Source: Rhodospirillaceae bacterium CCH5-H10
Lineage (GTDB): Bacteria; Pseudomonadota; Alphaproteobacteria; Reyranellales; Reyranellaceae
Direction of reading: 5' to 3'
Length of the DNA: 48,438 nt
Assembly (NCBI GenBank): GCA_001557035.1
Contig: LSKJ01000047.1
Coordinates: forward strand, 1 to 48,438
Shown: piece after piece, positions 33,490-42,248 of the stretch
How positions within the stretch are numbered: position 1 is the first letter of the stretch
Layout of the letters: the number at the start of each line of letters is the position of its first letter
The notes under the pieces: model-generated
The model's input: only the letters and a program-made list of their open reading frames with translations
Told to the model about the DNA's origin: nothing
Database searches by the model: none
Program-made: the position numbers and the translations under genes

Positions 33490-35076
33490 ATGGACTGCGA
33501 CGTCATCGTGGTGGGCTCCGGTGCCGCCGGCCTGTCGGCGGCACTGGCCGCGGCGCATGGCGGGGCACGGGTGATCGTGCTGGAGAAGTCGCGTTGGCTG
33601 GGCGGCACCACGGCGATGTCGGGCGCCGGTACGTGGGTGCCGGGCAACCACCACATGAAGGCTGCTGGTATCGAGGATTCGCCCGAGGAGACGCTGCGCT
33701 ACATCAGGGGCGTCGCCCCGCCGGGCTGGGCGGAGACCGAGGACGAGCTCTGGCAGGTGCTGGCCGAGCAGTCGGCGCCGATGCTGCGGTTTCTCGAGGA
33801 CGAGACGCCGCTCCGCTTCGAACTGGTCAACCATCCCGATCCCTACGCCGACCAGCCCGGCGGCCGGCCGTTCGGCCGCATGGTCTCGACCACGCCCTTG
33901 AGCAAGTTCCTGCTGGGCCGCTGGTGGAACCGCGTGCGGGCCTCGGTGAAGACGCAGCTCTTCACCTATCGCGAACTGGTCGACGGTGTCCTCAAGAGCC
34001 CGGTGCGCGGTGCGCTCGGCATGGCACCGACCCTGCTCTGGCGCCTGCTGACGGCACGGGTCGGCGCGGGCAATGCGCTGGTGATCGGATTGGTGCGGGG
34101 CTGTCTCGACAAGGGATGCCGCATCGAGCTCGAGGCGCCGGTTCACCGGCTGGTGATGGACGGCGATACGGTGGCGGGCGTCGAGGCCACGGTCGGCGGC
34201 AAACGGCAGACGATACGGGCGGCGCGTGGCGTCGTGCTGGCGACCGGCGGCTTCGACTGGAACCGCGACCTCATGGCGAAGCACTTCCCGGGGATCCACC
34301 TGACGGGGGCGCCCGACACCAACACCGGCGACGGCCAGGTGATGGCGGCCGAGGTCGGCGCCGAACTCGCGCACATGGACCAGGCGCTGATCTCGCCCGC
34401 GACCTTCACGACCTACGAAGGCCGCCGCCACGCCCAGCCGCTGCTCGAGACCTACGCACCGCACGTGATCCTGGTGAACCGTGATGCAAAGCGCTTCGTC
34501 AGCGAAGGCAGTCCGGCGCTCGGCGTCGCGCTCGACGAGCGCGGACCCGACGGTCGTCACCTGCATCTGCCGGCCTGGCGGATCTTCGACGCGCGCTATG
34601 CCAGGGCGATGACGCTCTCCATGCACTTCGGCTCGAAGGAGAAGGGCTTCATCCGCAAGGCCGACACGATCGAGGCGCTGGCCGGCCAGATCGGACTCGA
34701 TCCCGCGGCATTGCGCGCCACCGTCGACCGCTTCAACGGCTGGTCGAAGGAAGGCGTCGATCGCGATTTCCATCGCGGCGAAACCTATTGGGAGCGCTTC
34801 TACACCAGGGACCGCGCGCTCGGGACCGTCGAGCAGGGGCCTTTCTACGCAGCACCCTTCCTCTATGTCAGTCTCGGCACCAAGGGCGGTCCGCGCACCG
34901 ACCGGCATTGCCGCGTGCTGCGCCCCGACCGCAGCGTGATCGGCGGGCTTTATTGCGCGGGGATCGCGATGGCGAGCCCGATCGGTACCAAGTCGGTCGG
35001 CGCCGGCACGACGATCGGTCCCTGCCTCACCTTCGGCTATGTCGCGGGCCGCGAGATCGCGAGGCGCAATGTCTGA
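33490..35076 (+). CDS. FAD-dependent dehydrogenase (KstD/fumarate reductase flavoprotein type)
   Basis: A 528-residue flavoenzyme. The dinucleotide-binding motif is at 7-14 (VVGSGAAG), followed by LEKSRWLGGTTAMSG, which contacts FAD. The second FAD segment near the end reads LYCAGIAMASPIGTKSVGAGTTIGPCLTFGYVAGREI, abbreviated to its ends LYCAGIAMAS and GPCLTFGYVAGREI. The layout is that of 3-ketosteroid delta-1-dehydrogenases and related fumarate reductases. No secretion signal, so a soluble or peripheral cytoplasmic enzyme. It overlaps the next gene by 8 bases. Given its amidase neighbour, a non-steroid substrate is quite possible. Confidence 0.88.
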   Translation: MDCDVIVVGSGAAGLSAALAAAHGGARVIVLEKSRWLGGTTAMSGAGTWVPGNHHMKAAGIEDSPEETLRYIRGVAPPGWAETEDELWQVLAEQSAPMLRFLEDETPLRFELVNHPDPYADQPGGRPFGRMVSTTPLSKFLLGRWWNRVRASVKTQLFTYRELVDGVLKSPVRGALGMAPTLLWRLLTARVGAGNALVIGLVRGCLDKGCRIELEAPVHRLVMDGDTVAGVEATVGGKRQTIRAARGVVLATGGFDWNRDLMAKHFPGIHLTGAPDTNTGDGQVMAAEVGAELAHMDQALISPATFTTYEGRRHAQPLLETYAPHVILVNRDAKRFVSEGSPALGVALDERGPDGRHLHLPAWRIFDARYARAMTLSMHFGSKEKGFIRKADTIEALAGQIGLDPAALRATVDRFNGWSKEGVDRDFHRGETYWERFYTRDRALGTVEQGPFYAAPFLYVSLGTKGGPRTDRHCRVLRPDRSVIGGLYCAGIAMASPIGTKSVGAGTTIGPCLTFGYVAGREIARRNV

Positions 35077-35755
35077 TCATCGTCCATCTGGCCCCCTCGG
35101 CATCCTGATGCTCGACACGCGGTTTCCGCGGATCGTGGGCGATGTCGGCAATGCCGCGTCCTACGATTTCCCGGTGATCTTCCGGACGATGCAGGGGATC
35201 GGGTCGGCCGATGCGGTGGCCGCCCATCCCGACCGGCCGCGCGTGCTGTCGGCGTTGAAAGCCAATGCCGAGGCACTGGCGGCGGAAGGCGCGGTCGGAC
35301 TTGGCACGAGCTGCGGGTTCCTGGCGCTCTATCAGGACGATCTGGCTGCCGTGTCGCCGGTACCGGTTGCCACCTCGGCGCTGCTGCACATCCGGAAGCT
35401 CGGTGGACGCAAGGCCGGTGTCATCACGGCGTCGGCCAAAAACCTGACGGCGGCGCATCTCGCGGCGGTCGGTGCGCCCGTCGATACGCCGGTGGTCGGA
35501 TTGCCCGAGGACAGTTCCTTTGCCGGCACCTTCCTGCGCAACGGGCTGACGCTGGATCGCGAGACGGTCGAACGGGAAGTCGTGGCGGCGGGGCGCGATC
35601 TCGTCGCCCGGCATCCCGAAGTGGATACGCTGGTGCTCGAATGCACCAACCTGCCGCCGTACAAGGCCGCGCTCGAGAAGGCGCTCGGCCTTCCCGTGCT
35701 CGACGTCCTCGACCTGCTCGAGGACTTCCATCGCGAGGTCAGCGCGCGGCGTTGA
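35069..35755 (+). CDS. Aspartate/glutamate (hydantoin) racemase-family protein
   Basis: A 228-residue protein with the two-cysteine pattern of cofactor-independent racemases: C82 in LGTSCGFLALYQ and a second cysteine near 199 in LVLECTNLPPYK. It opens with LGILMLDTRFPRIVGD. Family members include aspartate and hydantoin racemases and maleate isomerase, all cytoplasmic. Its ATG lies inside the end of the flavoprotein gene (8-base overlap), so they are coupled. Its 3' end overlaps the convergent dctM gene by 17 bases. Confidence 0.82.
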   Translation: MSDHRPSGPLGILMLDTRFPRIVGDVGNAASYDFPVIFRTMQGIGSADAVAAHPDRPRVLSALKANAEALAAEGAVGLGTSCGFLALYQDDLAAVSPVPVATSALLHIRKLGGRKAGVITASAKNLTAAHLAAVGAPVDTPVVGLPEDSSFAGTFLRNGLTLDRETVEREVVAAGRDLVARHPEVDTLVLECTNLPPYKAALEKALGLPVLDVLDLLEDFHREVSARR

Positions 35756-37058
35756 CCATCATGTCGGGCAGAAAGCTCACGAGGCCTGGGAAGAAGTAGA
35801 GCAGCAGCAGGCACAGCACCATCATCAGGAAGAAGGGCAGCGAGACCTTGCCGATCCAGAAGATCGACTTGCCGGTCATGCCCTGCAGGACGAACAGGTT
35901 GAAGCCGACCGGCGGCGTGATCTGGGCCATCTCGACCACGATGGTGATGAAGATGCCGAACCAGATCTTGTCGATGCCGGCCTGTTCGACCATGGGCAAC
36001 ACGATGGCGGCAGTCAGCACGATCATCGAGATGCCGTCGAGGAAGCAGCCCAGGATGATGTAGAGGACGGCCAGCACGAGGATCAGCATCCCGGGCGTAA
36101 GACCCATCGCCGCGATCGTCTCGGCGAGGTGGCGCGGCAGGCCGGTGAAGCCCATGGCGAGCTTGAGAAACGAGGCGCCCGCCAGGATCAGCAGGATCAT
36201 GGACGTGAGGCGCGTCGCGCCCATCACGCTGTCCCAGAAGTTCCTGAGGGTCAGGCGACGTTGCCACAGGGCGATGACGAAGGAGCCGATCACGCCGAAC
36301 GCGGCAGATTCGGTTGCCGTGGCGACACCGGCATAGATGGAGCCCAGCACCAGGAGGATCAGCAGGACGACCGGAATCAGCGAACTCGATTCGCGGAGCT
36401 TCTCGGCAAGCGGCATCGCCGGATCGGGCGGCGGGATCTTCGACGGGTTGAGCAGCGACCAGCTGGCGACATAGGCCATCATCAGCCCGGCGAGCAGGAT
36501 GCCGGGGATGATGCCGGCGGCGAAGAGCTTGGCGATCGAGACCTCGGCCTGCACACCGTAGACGATCATGATCAGTGATGGTGGGATCAGCAGGCCGAGG
36601 GTACCGGCCCCCGACAGGCTGCCGATGGCGATGGCGTCGGGATAGCCGCGGCGGCGCAACTCCGGAACGGTCATCTTGCCGATGGTGGCGCAGGTCGCGG
36701 CCGACGAGCCCGAGACGGCGGCGAAGATGGTGCAGCCGATGATGTTGGTGTGGACCAGGCGGCCGGGCAGGCGGCGCATCCATGGCGCCAGGCCCCGGAA
36801 CATCTCCTCGGAGATGGCCGTTCGGAACAGCACTTCGCCCATCCAGATGAAGAGGGGCAGCGCCGTCAGCGTCCATGATGAGAGATCGGAGAAGACGACG
36901 GTCGCCATGGCATCGCCGGCCGGTTTGGCCGGTGCGAACATCCACATGACGGCGATCGACACGCCGATCATGCTCATACCGATCCAGATGCCGGTACCGA
37001 ACAGGAAGAAGAGCGCGCAGATGGCGAGCAGCGCGATCTGGGCGTCCATGCTGCCCAT
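35739..37058 (-). CDS. dctM: TRAP transporter large permease subunit (DctM)
   Basis: A 439-residue inner-membrane protein with about 12 helices, the ion-coupled transport subunit of a tripartite ATP-independent periplasmic transporter. Typical segments are FGTGIWIGMSMIGVSIA, SSAATCATIGKMTVPELRRRGYP, IPPSLIMIVYGV, and MAQITPPVGFNLFVLQG. Its start overlaps the dctQ stop by one base (TGATG), so the upstream in-frame extension to 37310 is rejected. Order on the minus strand is dctP, dctQ, dctM. Substrate is probably an organic acid or amide. Confidence 0.93.
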   Translation of the reverse strand: MGSMDAQIALLAICALFFLFGTGIWIGMSMIGVSIAVMWMFAPAKPAGDAMATVVFSDLSSWTLTALPLFIWMGEVLFRTAISEEMFRGLAPWMRRLPGRLVHTNIIGCTIFAAVSGSSAATCATIGKMTVPELRRRGYPDAIAIGSLSGAGTLGLLIPPSLIMIVYGVQAEVSIAKLFAAGIIPGILLAGLMMAYVASWSLLNPSKIPPPDPAMPLAEKLRESSSLIPVVLLILLVLGSIYAGVATATESAAFGVIGSFVIALWQRRLTLRNFWDSVMGATRLTSMILLILAGASFLKLAMGFTGLPRHLAETIAAMGLTPGMLILVLAVLYIILGCFLDGISMIVLTAAIVLPMVEQAGIDKIWFGIFITIVVEMAQITPPVGFNLFVLQGMTGKSIFWIGKVSLPFFLMMVLCLLLLYFFPGLVSFLPDMMVNAAR

Positions 37059-37615
37059 CAGCGCTCCAGATGGGCGGCTTCCTCGCCCGAAGGTTCTGCC
37101 ATCAGGGGGCCGCCCGTCGTTACCACAACGAACTGCTCGACCACGGCTATGCACAGGACCACGGCGCCGACCGCCATGCCGACCTGCGGCATCCATAGTG
37201 GTATGGCGATCAGCCCGGTCGAAACATCGTTGATCTCGTACGACAGCCAGCAGAGCTTGATCGAGAACCAGGCGAGATAGCCGGTGAGCAGGCTGCCGAG
37301 TGCGAGGCACCAGATTTCGGCCAGCCGCCGCGGCGTGCCCTGCAGGCGCTGTACGAACAGCGTGACCCTAATGTGTTCGCCGCGACCGAATGTCGAGGCG
37401 AGTGCCAGGAACGCCGAGGCGAGCATGGCATAGCCTGCGAACTCGTCGGCCGAACGCGCCACGTAGGCAAACGGATTGGGCAGACCGAAGGTCTGTTCCA
37501 GCCACAGGCCGACGCCCGGTCCGACCGAATAGAGGACGAAGACCAGGAGCAGCACCATGAAGATGCCGCCCAGGATCCCCGTCACCTCGTAGAGTGTCTT
37601 GAGCGCAGCGCGCAC
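37058..37615 (-). CDS. dctQ: TRAP transporter small permease subunit (DctQ)
   Basis: A 185-residue membrane protein with four predicted helices and the DctQ middle motif: a FAGYAMLASAFLALASTFGRGEHIRV segment (abbreviated to FLALASTFGRGEHIRV), then LQGTPRRLAEIW. The TFGRGEHIRV turn is characteristic. It pairs with DctM in the inner membrane. The gene begins 13 bases after dctP and abuts dctM. Confidence 0.92.
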   Translation of the reverse strand: MRAALKTLYEVTGILGGIFMVLLLVFVLYSVGPGVGLWLEQTFGLPNPFAYVARSADEFAGYAMLASAFLALASTFGRGEHIRVTLFVQRLQGTPRRLAEIWCLALGSLLTGYLAWFSIKLCWLSYEINDVSTGLIAIPLWMPQVGMAVGAVVLCIAVVEQFVVVTTGGPLMAEPSGEEAAHLER

Positions 37616-37628
37616 GAAAGTGGACGCC

Positions 37629-38597
37629 CTAGTTCTTGTTGTAGGCGTCGACCACGGCCTTGCCGTCGGCGCCGGCCTTTTCGAGCCACTCGGCGGTCAG
37701 CTTCTTGCCGAGCTCCTTGTACTCGGCGGCGAGCTTGGGCGAGGGCGGCTGCACCTTCATGCCGTTCTTGGCCAGGGTCTCCAGGAAGCCCGCCGAGAGC
37801 TTCTCGGCCTCGGCCCAGCCCAGCGCCTCGGCCTTGGCGGCTTCGGCCAACACCGCCTTCTGGGTCGCGGGATCGAGCTTGTCGAAGGCGGCCTTGTTCA
37901 TCAGCACGGCGTTCTTCGGCAGCCAGGCCTGGGTGTCGTAGAAGTGGGTCAGCTGCTCCCACACCTTGGAGTCGACGCCGGTCGCGCCGGACGAAATGAA
38001 CGAATCGACCTTGCCGGTGGCCAGTGCCTGGCTGAGTTCGGCGGCCTGGATGGTGATGGGCTGTGCTCCGGTCAATTCGGCGATGCGCGACGTGCCGCGA
38101 TTGTACGCGCGGAACTTCATGCCCTTCATGTCGGAGAGCTGATTGACCTCCTTCTTGGCGTATAGGCCCTGCGGCGGCCAGGGCACGGCGAAGAGGACCA
38201 TCATGCCCTGCGCCGCGGCCTTCTTCTCGAGCACCGGCTTCTGCGCCGCCCACAGCTTCTTGGCTTCCGGGAAGGAACTCGCGAGGAAGGGCACGACGTC
38301 GACGCCGTAGACCGGATCTTCGTTCTCGAAGTTGGAGACCAGGATCTCGCCGATCGGCGCCTGACCCGTCTGTACGGCACGCTTGATCTCGGGCGCCTTG
38401 AACAGCGAGGCGCCCGGATGCACGACGATTTCGAGCTTTCCGCCGGAGCTGGCCTTCACGGCATCGGCGAACTTCTGAAGATTGACCGTGTGATAGTTGG
38501 TCGCCGGATAGGCGGCCGGCAGATCCCACTTGGTCTGCGCGAAAGCGGGCGTTGCGAGGAGCGTCGCGGCGGCGGCGAGAACCAGTCTGCGCTTCAT
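37629..38597 (-). CDS. dctP: TRAP transporter substrate-binding protein (DctP)
   Basis: A 322-residue periplasmic binding protein with a signal peptide (MKRRLVLAAAATLLATPAFA then QTKW). Family features are FADAVKASSGGKLEIVVHPGASLFKAPEIKRAVQTGQ (ends FADAVKASSGG and IKRAVQTGQ), LKSDMKGMKFRAYNR-type text near 160 (here LSDMKGMKFRAYNRGT, with the arginine that usually binds a carboxylate), and AELSQALATGKVD. It delivers ligand to DctQM. It is first in the operon. Ligand unknown; the conserved Arg suggests a carboxylic acid. Confidence 0.94.
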   Translation of the reverse strand: MKRRLVLAAAATLLATPAFAQTKWDLPAAYPATNYHTVNLQKFADAVKASSGGKLEIVVHPGASLFKAPEIKRAVQTGQAPIGEILVSNFENEDPVYGVDVVPFLASSFPEAKKLWAAQKPVLEKKAAAQGMMVLFAVPWPPQGLYAKKEVNQLSDMKGMKFRAYNRGTSRIAELTGAQPITIQAAELSQALATGKVDSFISSGATGVDSKVWEQLTHFYDTQAWLPKNAVLMNKAAFDKLDPATQKAVLAEAAKAEALGWAEAEKLSAGFLETLAKNGMKVQPPSPKLAAEYKELGKKLTAEWLEKAGADGKAVVDAYNKN

Positions 38598-38643
38598 GGA
38601 AAATTCTCCTAAAATCCCCTGTGGCAGGATCGTTACAACGACC

Positions 38644-39576
38644 TCAGCGGGGCAGCAAGCGGCGGTAGAGCGGCTGCAGCACGGTCGGGATGATGTAGAT
38701 CGGGAACTGCACCGCGGCGATGAACAGGAAGATGTCGGGATCGGCGGTTGCCGGCAGCACTGCCATCAGGAGGGCATTGTGCCGACCGCCGGAGCAGTAG
38801 CCCACCGTGAGCGCGGTCCTGCGGTCGAGGAAGGGCAGGGTGGCCACCGCCATCACCAGGTTGCAGAGCAACATTCCTCCGAAGGAGCCGGCGATGAACC
38901 CGGCGAGCTTCACCGGTTCCGCCATCGCGCGGGCGACAACGCCATCCATCAGCGGAATGGCGAAGACCATCAGGACCAGTACGGAGATGCCGTCGAGAGT
39001 CGTGCCCGCCTCGACGAGACGCGGGCCCAGCCAGCGGCGAATGACGAGGGCGCCGACGAGGGCCAGGGCCACGATCATGGCCAGCCTGAGGCTGAGGTCG
39101 ATCAGGCCGATCTTGAGATCGAAGCCGAGCAGCCACAACGCCAGGGGCGGCAGGGTGAAGGGCACCAGGAAGTTGGTGAACAGCGACAGCAGCAGCGCGA
39201 GCGACGAATCCAGACGCAGGAAGGTGGCCGTGGTCGCCGCCGAGATGATGCCGGGCGCCATGGCGCTGAGGCACAGCGCGGTGACGAGGCTCGGCCACAG
39301 GCCGAGGCCCTGCCAGATCGGCCACACGACCAGCGGCACCGCGATCAGGTTGAGGATCGCCAGCAGCAGGGCCGGGCCGGGGCGGCGCAGCAGGGCGCGC
39401 AGGCGGCCCCAGTCCATGCGCGTCAGCGCCAGCATCAGGAGGATCACCACCAGCGGCAGCAGCAGCGGTCGAGCGGCGGCGGCCAAGTCCTGGAACAGGA
39501 TCCCCAGCAGCAGCGAGAAGGGCAGCAGCGTCGTGGCGTGCCTCCCCATGCGCTGCAGCAGGACGAGCGGATTCAT
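38644..39576 (-). CDS. BASS-like (bile acid:sodium symporter family) transporter
   Basis: A 310-residue protein with about ten helices and no large soluble domain. Segments such as LMLALTRMDWGRL, LCLSAMAPGIISAATTATFLR, and LTVGYCSGGRHNALLMAVLP follow the BASS/SBF layout, in which helix breaks bind sodium. It is probably a sodium-coupled organic-anion transporter. Starts at 39576 and 39585 (both ATG) are close together. It diverges from the creatininase-like gene at 39611, with a perfect 14-bp palindrome between them. Confidence 0.72.
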   Translation of the reverse strand: MNPLVLLQRMGRHATTLLPFSLLLGILFQDLAAAARPLLLPLVVILLMLALTRMDWGRLRALLRRPGPALLLAILNLIAVPLVVWPIWQGLGLWPSLVTALCLSAMAPGIISAATTATFLRLDSSLALLLSLFTNFLVPFTLPPLALWLLGFDLKIGLIDLSLRLAMIVALALVGALVIRRWLGPRLVEAGTTLDGISVLVLMVFAIPLMDGVVARAMAEPVKLAGFIAGSFGGMLLCNLVMAVATLPFLDRRTALTVGYCSGGRHNALLMAVLPATADPDIFLFIAAVQFPIYIIPTVLQPLYRRLLPR

Positions 39577-39586
39577 TGCAGCCATC

Positions 39587-39600
39587 CTAGCACGTGCTAG
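39587..39600. promoter_or_regulatory. Perfect 14-bp palindrome between divergent genes
   Basis: CTAGCACGTGCTAG is self-complementary. It lies 2 to 10 bases before the candidate starts of the BASS-like transporter and 10 bases before the creatininase-like start. This placement suits an operator controlling both. Confidence 0.5.
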
Positions 39601-39610
39601 CTTGCACCCG

Positions 39611-40150
39611 ATGGATACTCCGCGCGGCGTCTGGCTCGACGATCTCACCTGGCAGGAAGCTGTCGCTCGACTTGCGACAGACGCCGTCGTCCTGCTGCCG
39701 GTGGTCTGGAGACAGCCGGCGCAGATGGCTTCGCACTTGCCGATGAAGACCGCGACCACGATCGCCCGCGCGCTCGCGCAGAAGCTGGTCGAGAGCCTGC
39801 CCGTCGTCATGGCACCGCTCCTCGATTGCGAGGGCGAAGAAGTGCTCCGGGAACGCCTGGGCGTGCTGGGGTCGCGCGGCGCCCGTCGCCTTGGGATCCT
39901 CGATCTCGGCCTGGCGCCCGCCCGTCCGACCGACCTCTCCGCGGAAGTCCCGTTGATACGCGGGTGCAACGGCGGCGATGCAGAAGACTACGCTACGTCC
40001 TGCATGCTGGCCCTCGATCCGCGCAGCGTTCGGATGTCGCTGCTTCCGCCCGGCTCCCATGCCCAGGCACTCGCAGGTGAACGCCTGATGGCGGCCGACG
40101 TCGAAGCTTTGGCGGATGCACTGTCGGTGCGGTGGGAAGACATCCGCTGA
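39611..40150 (+). CDS. Degenerate creatininase-family homologue
   Basis: A 179-residue protein aligning by eye with the first two thirds of creatininases (about 250 residues). It keeps the opening WLDDLTWQEAVARLATDAVVLLPV and the HLP turn at 42-44. The motif usually written as E-Q-H-G-P-H-L-P-x-x-T-D reads A37-Q-M39-A-S-H-L-P-M-K-T-A48, so all three metal ligands in this segment (Glu, His, Asp) are replaced. The later NGHGGN motif is also absent (ILDLGLAPARP). It cannot be an active zinc amidohydrolase. It may be a regulatory or decayed relative. The frame is intact. Confidence 0.65.
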   Translation: MDTPRGVWLDDLTWQEAVARLATDAVVLLPVVWRQPAQMASHLPMKTATTIARALAQKLVESLPVVMAPLLDCEGEEVLRERLGVLGSRGARRLGILDLGLAPARPTDLSAEVPLIRGCNGGDAEDYATSCMLALDPRSVRMSLLPPGSHAQALAGERLMAADVEALADALSVRWEDIR

Positions 40151-40208
40151 CGAAATATTCGCAGGTATCGGTAGTAATTTCTTCGTCCTGCTGGCAACAA
40201 TACGCGTC

Positions 40209-40580
40209 ATGCCTCTGCACTGGACCGTCGACTCCAAGGAAAGGCTCGTGATCACGATCGCCGATGGTCATGTCACGCGCGAGGACGTCGAGCGCTACAT
40301 CCAGGCGATGAATGGCGCCGGTACGCAGCCCTACCGCAAGCTTTTCGACGCCAGCCGCGGCGAAACGGACATGACGCCGGAGGACATGCTGGCGATCGGG
40401 GTGCGCCTGCGGGAGCGTCATGCGACAGGCATGCCCGGCCCCTTGGCCGTCGTGATCCCGCCGGACAAGGCAGACCTCGTGTCGCGTGTGCTCGGTATCC
40501 TGGCCGCCGCCGACCGCCCGATGCGCGTATTCTCGGAAGTCGAGCCGGCGCGCCGGTGGATCGAAAGCCTGCCGAAGTAG
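40209..40580 (+). CDS. SpoIIAA/STAS-like domain protein
   Basis: A 123-residue single-domain protein. It opens MPLHWTVDSKERLVITIADGHVTREDVERYI. The ends of that segment, MPLHWTVDSKERLVITIADG and REDVERYI, fit a strand pair followed by a helix. It continues to KLFDASRGETDMTPEDMLAIG and a final strand and helix MRVFSEVEPARRWIESL. This alternating pattern matches small SpoIIAA-like (STAS-related) proteins frequent in alphaproteobacteria. Function unknown. Start at ATG 40209; an upstream frame is open to 40116 but lacks similarity. Confidence 0.6.
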   Translation: MPLHWTVDSKERLVITIADGHVTREDVERYIQAMNGAGTQPYRKLFDASRGETDMTPEDMLAIGVRLRERHATGMPGPLAVVIPPDKADLVSRVLGILAAADRPMRVFSEVEPARRWIESLPK

Positions 40581-40638
40581 GCGACGTCGAGGGCCGCTTT
40601 CGGATAAGGTCCCGATCCACGCGCAAGCAGGAGTTATC

Positions 40639-41091
40639 ATGAAGCTTTTCCGGGCGTCGGCCATCGCCGGCGCACTGTCGTTGACCCTTGCCGTCGCGGC
40701 CGGCGCGCAGACGGCGATCCAGGCGGGCGAGTGGGAGACGACCGAGAAGACGTCGATGGACGGCATGCCGGATATGCCTTCAACCTCGAAGAAGGTCTGC
40801 CTTGCCGCCGGCGAGGCCCAACTCGAGCGTCTGCTTTTTCCGACTCCGGACGAAATCAAGCAACATGGCTGCAAGTACGAGCCGGGCGCACAGAAGCCTG
40901 GCCTGCTTGCGGCAACGCTGACCTGCCCGCCGAACGATCAGTTGCCGGGCGTCACCGCGAAGGCCGAAGTCAGCTACACGCCGACCAGCTATCAGGGGCT
41001 GGGCCAGCTCGAGGCCGCCGACAAGTCCGGAACGACGGTGAAGGGCAAGAGCGAACTGAGCGGCAAGCGACTCGGCGACTGCCCGAAATAG
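40639..41091 (+). CDS. DUF3617 family periplasmic protein
   Basis: A 150-residue exported protein with a signal peptide (MKLFRASAIAGALSLTLAVAAGA then Q). The mature part shows DUF3617 features: QAGEWETTEKTSMDGMPDMP, a KVCLAAGE cysteine, CKYEPG and LTCPP cysteines, and the ending GKSELSGKRLGDCPK. The four cysteines suggest two disulfides. GCAGGAG precedes the ATG. Function of the family is unknown. It lies 58 bases after the SpoIIAA-like gene and converges with the LLM gene. Confidence 0.8.
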   Translation: MKLFRASAIAGALSLTLAVAAGAQTAIQAGEWETTEKTSMDGMPDMPSTSKKVCLAAGEAQLERLLFPTPDEIKQHGCKYEPGAQKPGLLAATLTCPPNDQLPGVTAKAEVSYTPTSYQGLGQLEAADKSGTTVKGKSELSGKRLGDCPK

Positions 41092-41105
41092 GCTGAGGCA
41101 CGGCG

Positions 41106-42170
41106 TCACGCGAAGGCGGGCATCACCTGCTCGCCGAAGCGGCGCATCGAGGCGAGATTCTGGGCGTGGTCCATCGCGCCGAAGCCGGTCTGGCAAAGCA
41201 GATGCCGCACGCCGACATCGCGAAGTTCGGCCACCTGTTCGCGAACGCGCTTCGCCGAACCGTAGAGCGAGCCGGTGCGCAGCACGAACGGCACCGCTTC
41301 GGAATCCGGCACCTTGGGATCGGTCCAGGCATTCAGCGTCGCGGGCTCCGGTTCGAAGTCGTCCGGATTGTACGCCTCGCGGACATGCATCATGTGCGCG
41401 CGGGTTTCGACGAGCAGGGCCGCCAGCGTGTCTTCCGCCTCGGCATCGGATTCCGCGACGTAGACGTTGCGCCAAAGCGCACTCTGCGCGAGGAGTCGTT
41501 CCTTCGTTGCGGCGTCATGGCCGCCTTCGTCGATGCCGGCGGCGTAGGTCGCCCAGCGTTCCCTGATACGCTCGACCGGCAGGCGCGCTGTCAGGATCGG
41601 CACGCCCAGCCGGCCGCATTCCCTGAACGATCCCGGCGAGATCACGCTGCGCCACAGCGGCGGGCCGGGCTGCTGCACCGGCTTCGGCCGGATCGCGGGG
41701 ACATGCAGCTTGTGGAAGCGGCCGTCATAGTCGAGCGGCGACTCTGTCCAGGCGCGCTGCAGGATGTCGACGGCTTCTTCCATGCGCTCGCGGCTGTCGG
41801 TGCTGCGCAGGCCGTGGCCGACGAATTCGTACTCGTTGTAGGCGGTGCCCTTGCCGATGCCGACGTCGATGCGGCCCTTGCTGAGATTGTCGAGCAGCGC
41901 GAGCTGCACGGCGAGTCGCACCGGATGGTGGAACGGAGTCTGCACCACCGCGAAGCCCAGCCGTACCTTGCTGGTCTTCATCGCCAGCGCCGCCGCGAAC
42001 ATCAAGGAGTCGCAATAGACGCTTTCGCCGGTGAAATAGTGCTCGGTGAGCCAGACGTCGGAGAAGCCCAGTCGCTCGGCTTCGCAGGCTTGCGCCACGA
42101 TCTGGTCGATGCGTGCGGCGTCCTCGTCGGGCGAAGGGGACATCGCAAGCGTAAGCCAACCGAACTGCAT
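41106..42170 (-). CDS. LLM-class flavin-dependent oxidoreductase (luciferase-like)
   Basis: A 354-residue TIM-barrel monooxygenase using reduced FMN or F420. Motifs include AQACEAERLGFSDVWLTEHYF, KVRLGFAVVQTPFHHPVRLAVQ, and GRIDVGIGKGTAYNEYEFVGHG, all typical of bacterial luciferase-like enzymes. The partner reductase is not seen nearby. It is divergent from the SGNH hydrolase gene across 78 bases. Substrate unknown. Confidence 0.9.
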   Translation of the reverse strand: MQFGWLTLAMSPSPDEDAARIDQIVAQACEAERLGFSDVWLTEHYFTGESVYCDSLMFAAALAMKTSKVRLGFAVVQTPFHHPVRLAVQLALLDNLSKGRIDVGIGKGTAYNEYEFVGHGLRSTDSRERMEEAVDILQRAWTESPLDYDGRFHKLHVPAIRPKPVQQPGPPLWRSVISPGSFRECGRLGVPILTARLPVERIRERWATYAAGIDEGGHDAATKERLLAQSALWRNVYVAESDAEAEDTLAALLVETRAHMMHVREAYNPDDFEPEPATLNAWTDPKVPDSEAVPFVLRTGSLYGSAKRVREQVAELRDVGVRHLLCQTGFGAMDHAQNLASMRRFGEQVMPAFA

Positions 42171-42248
42171 CGAACTCTCCGCGTGGTTCGGTGTGCCTTA
42201 TAGCATGGCTCTCCGATCGGTGAGGTCGGGCGCTTCGCTGGTTTCGAC

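Noticed and set aside
33331..34908. Long minus-strand open frame opposite the FAD-dependent dehydrogenase
   Set aside because: Composition is typical of antisense frames in GC-rich DNA; the plus strand carries clear FAD motifs.
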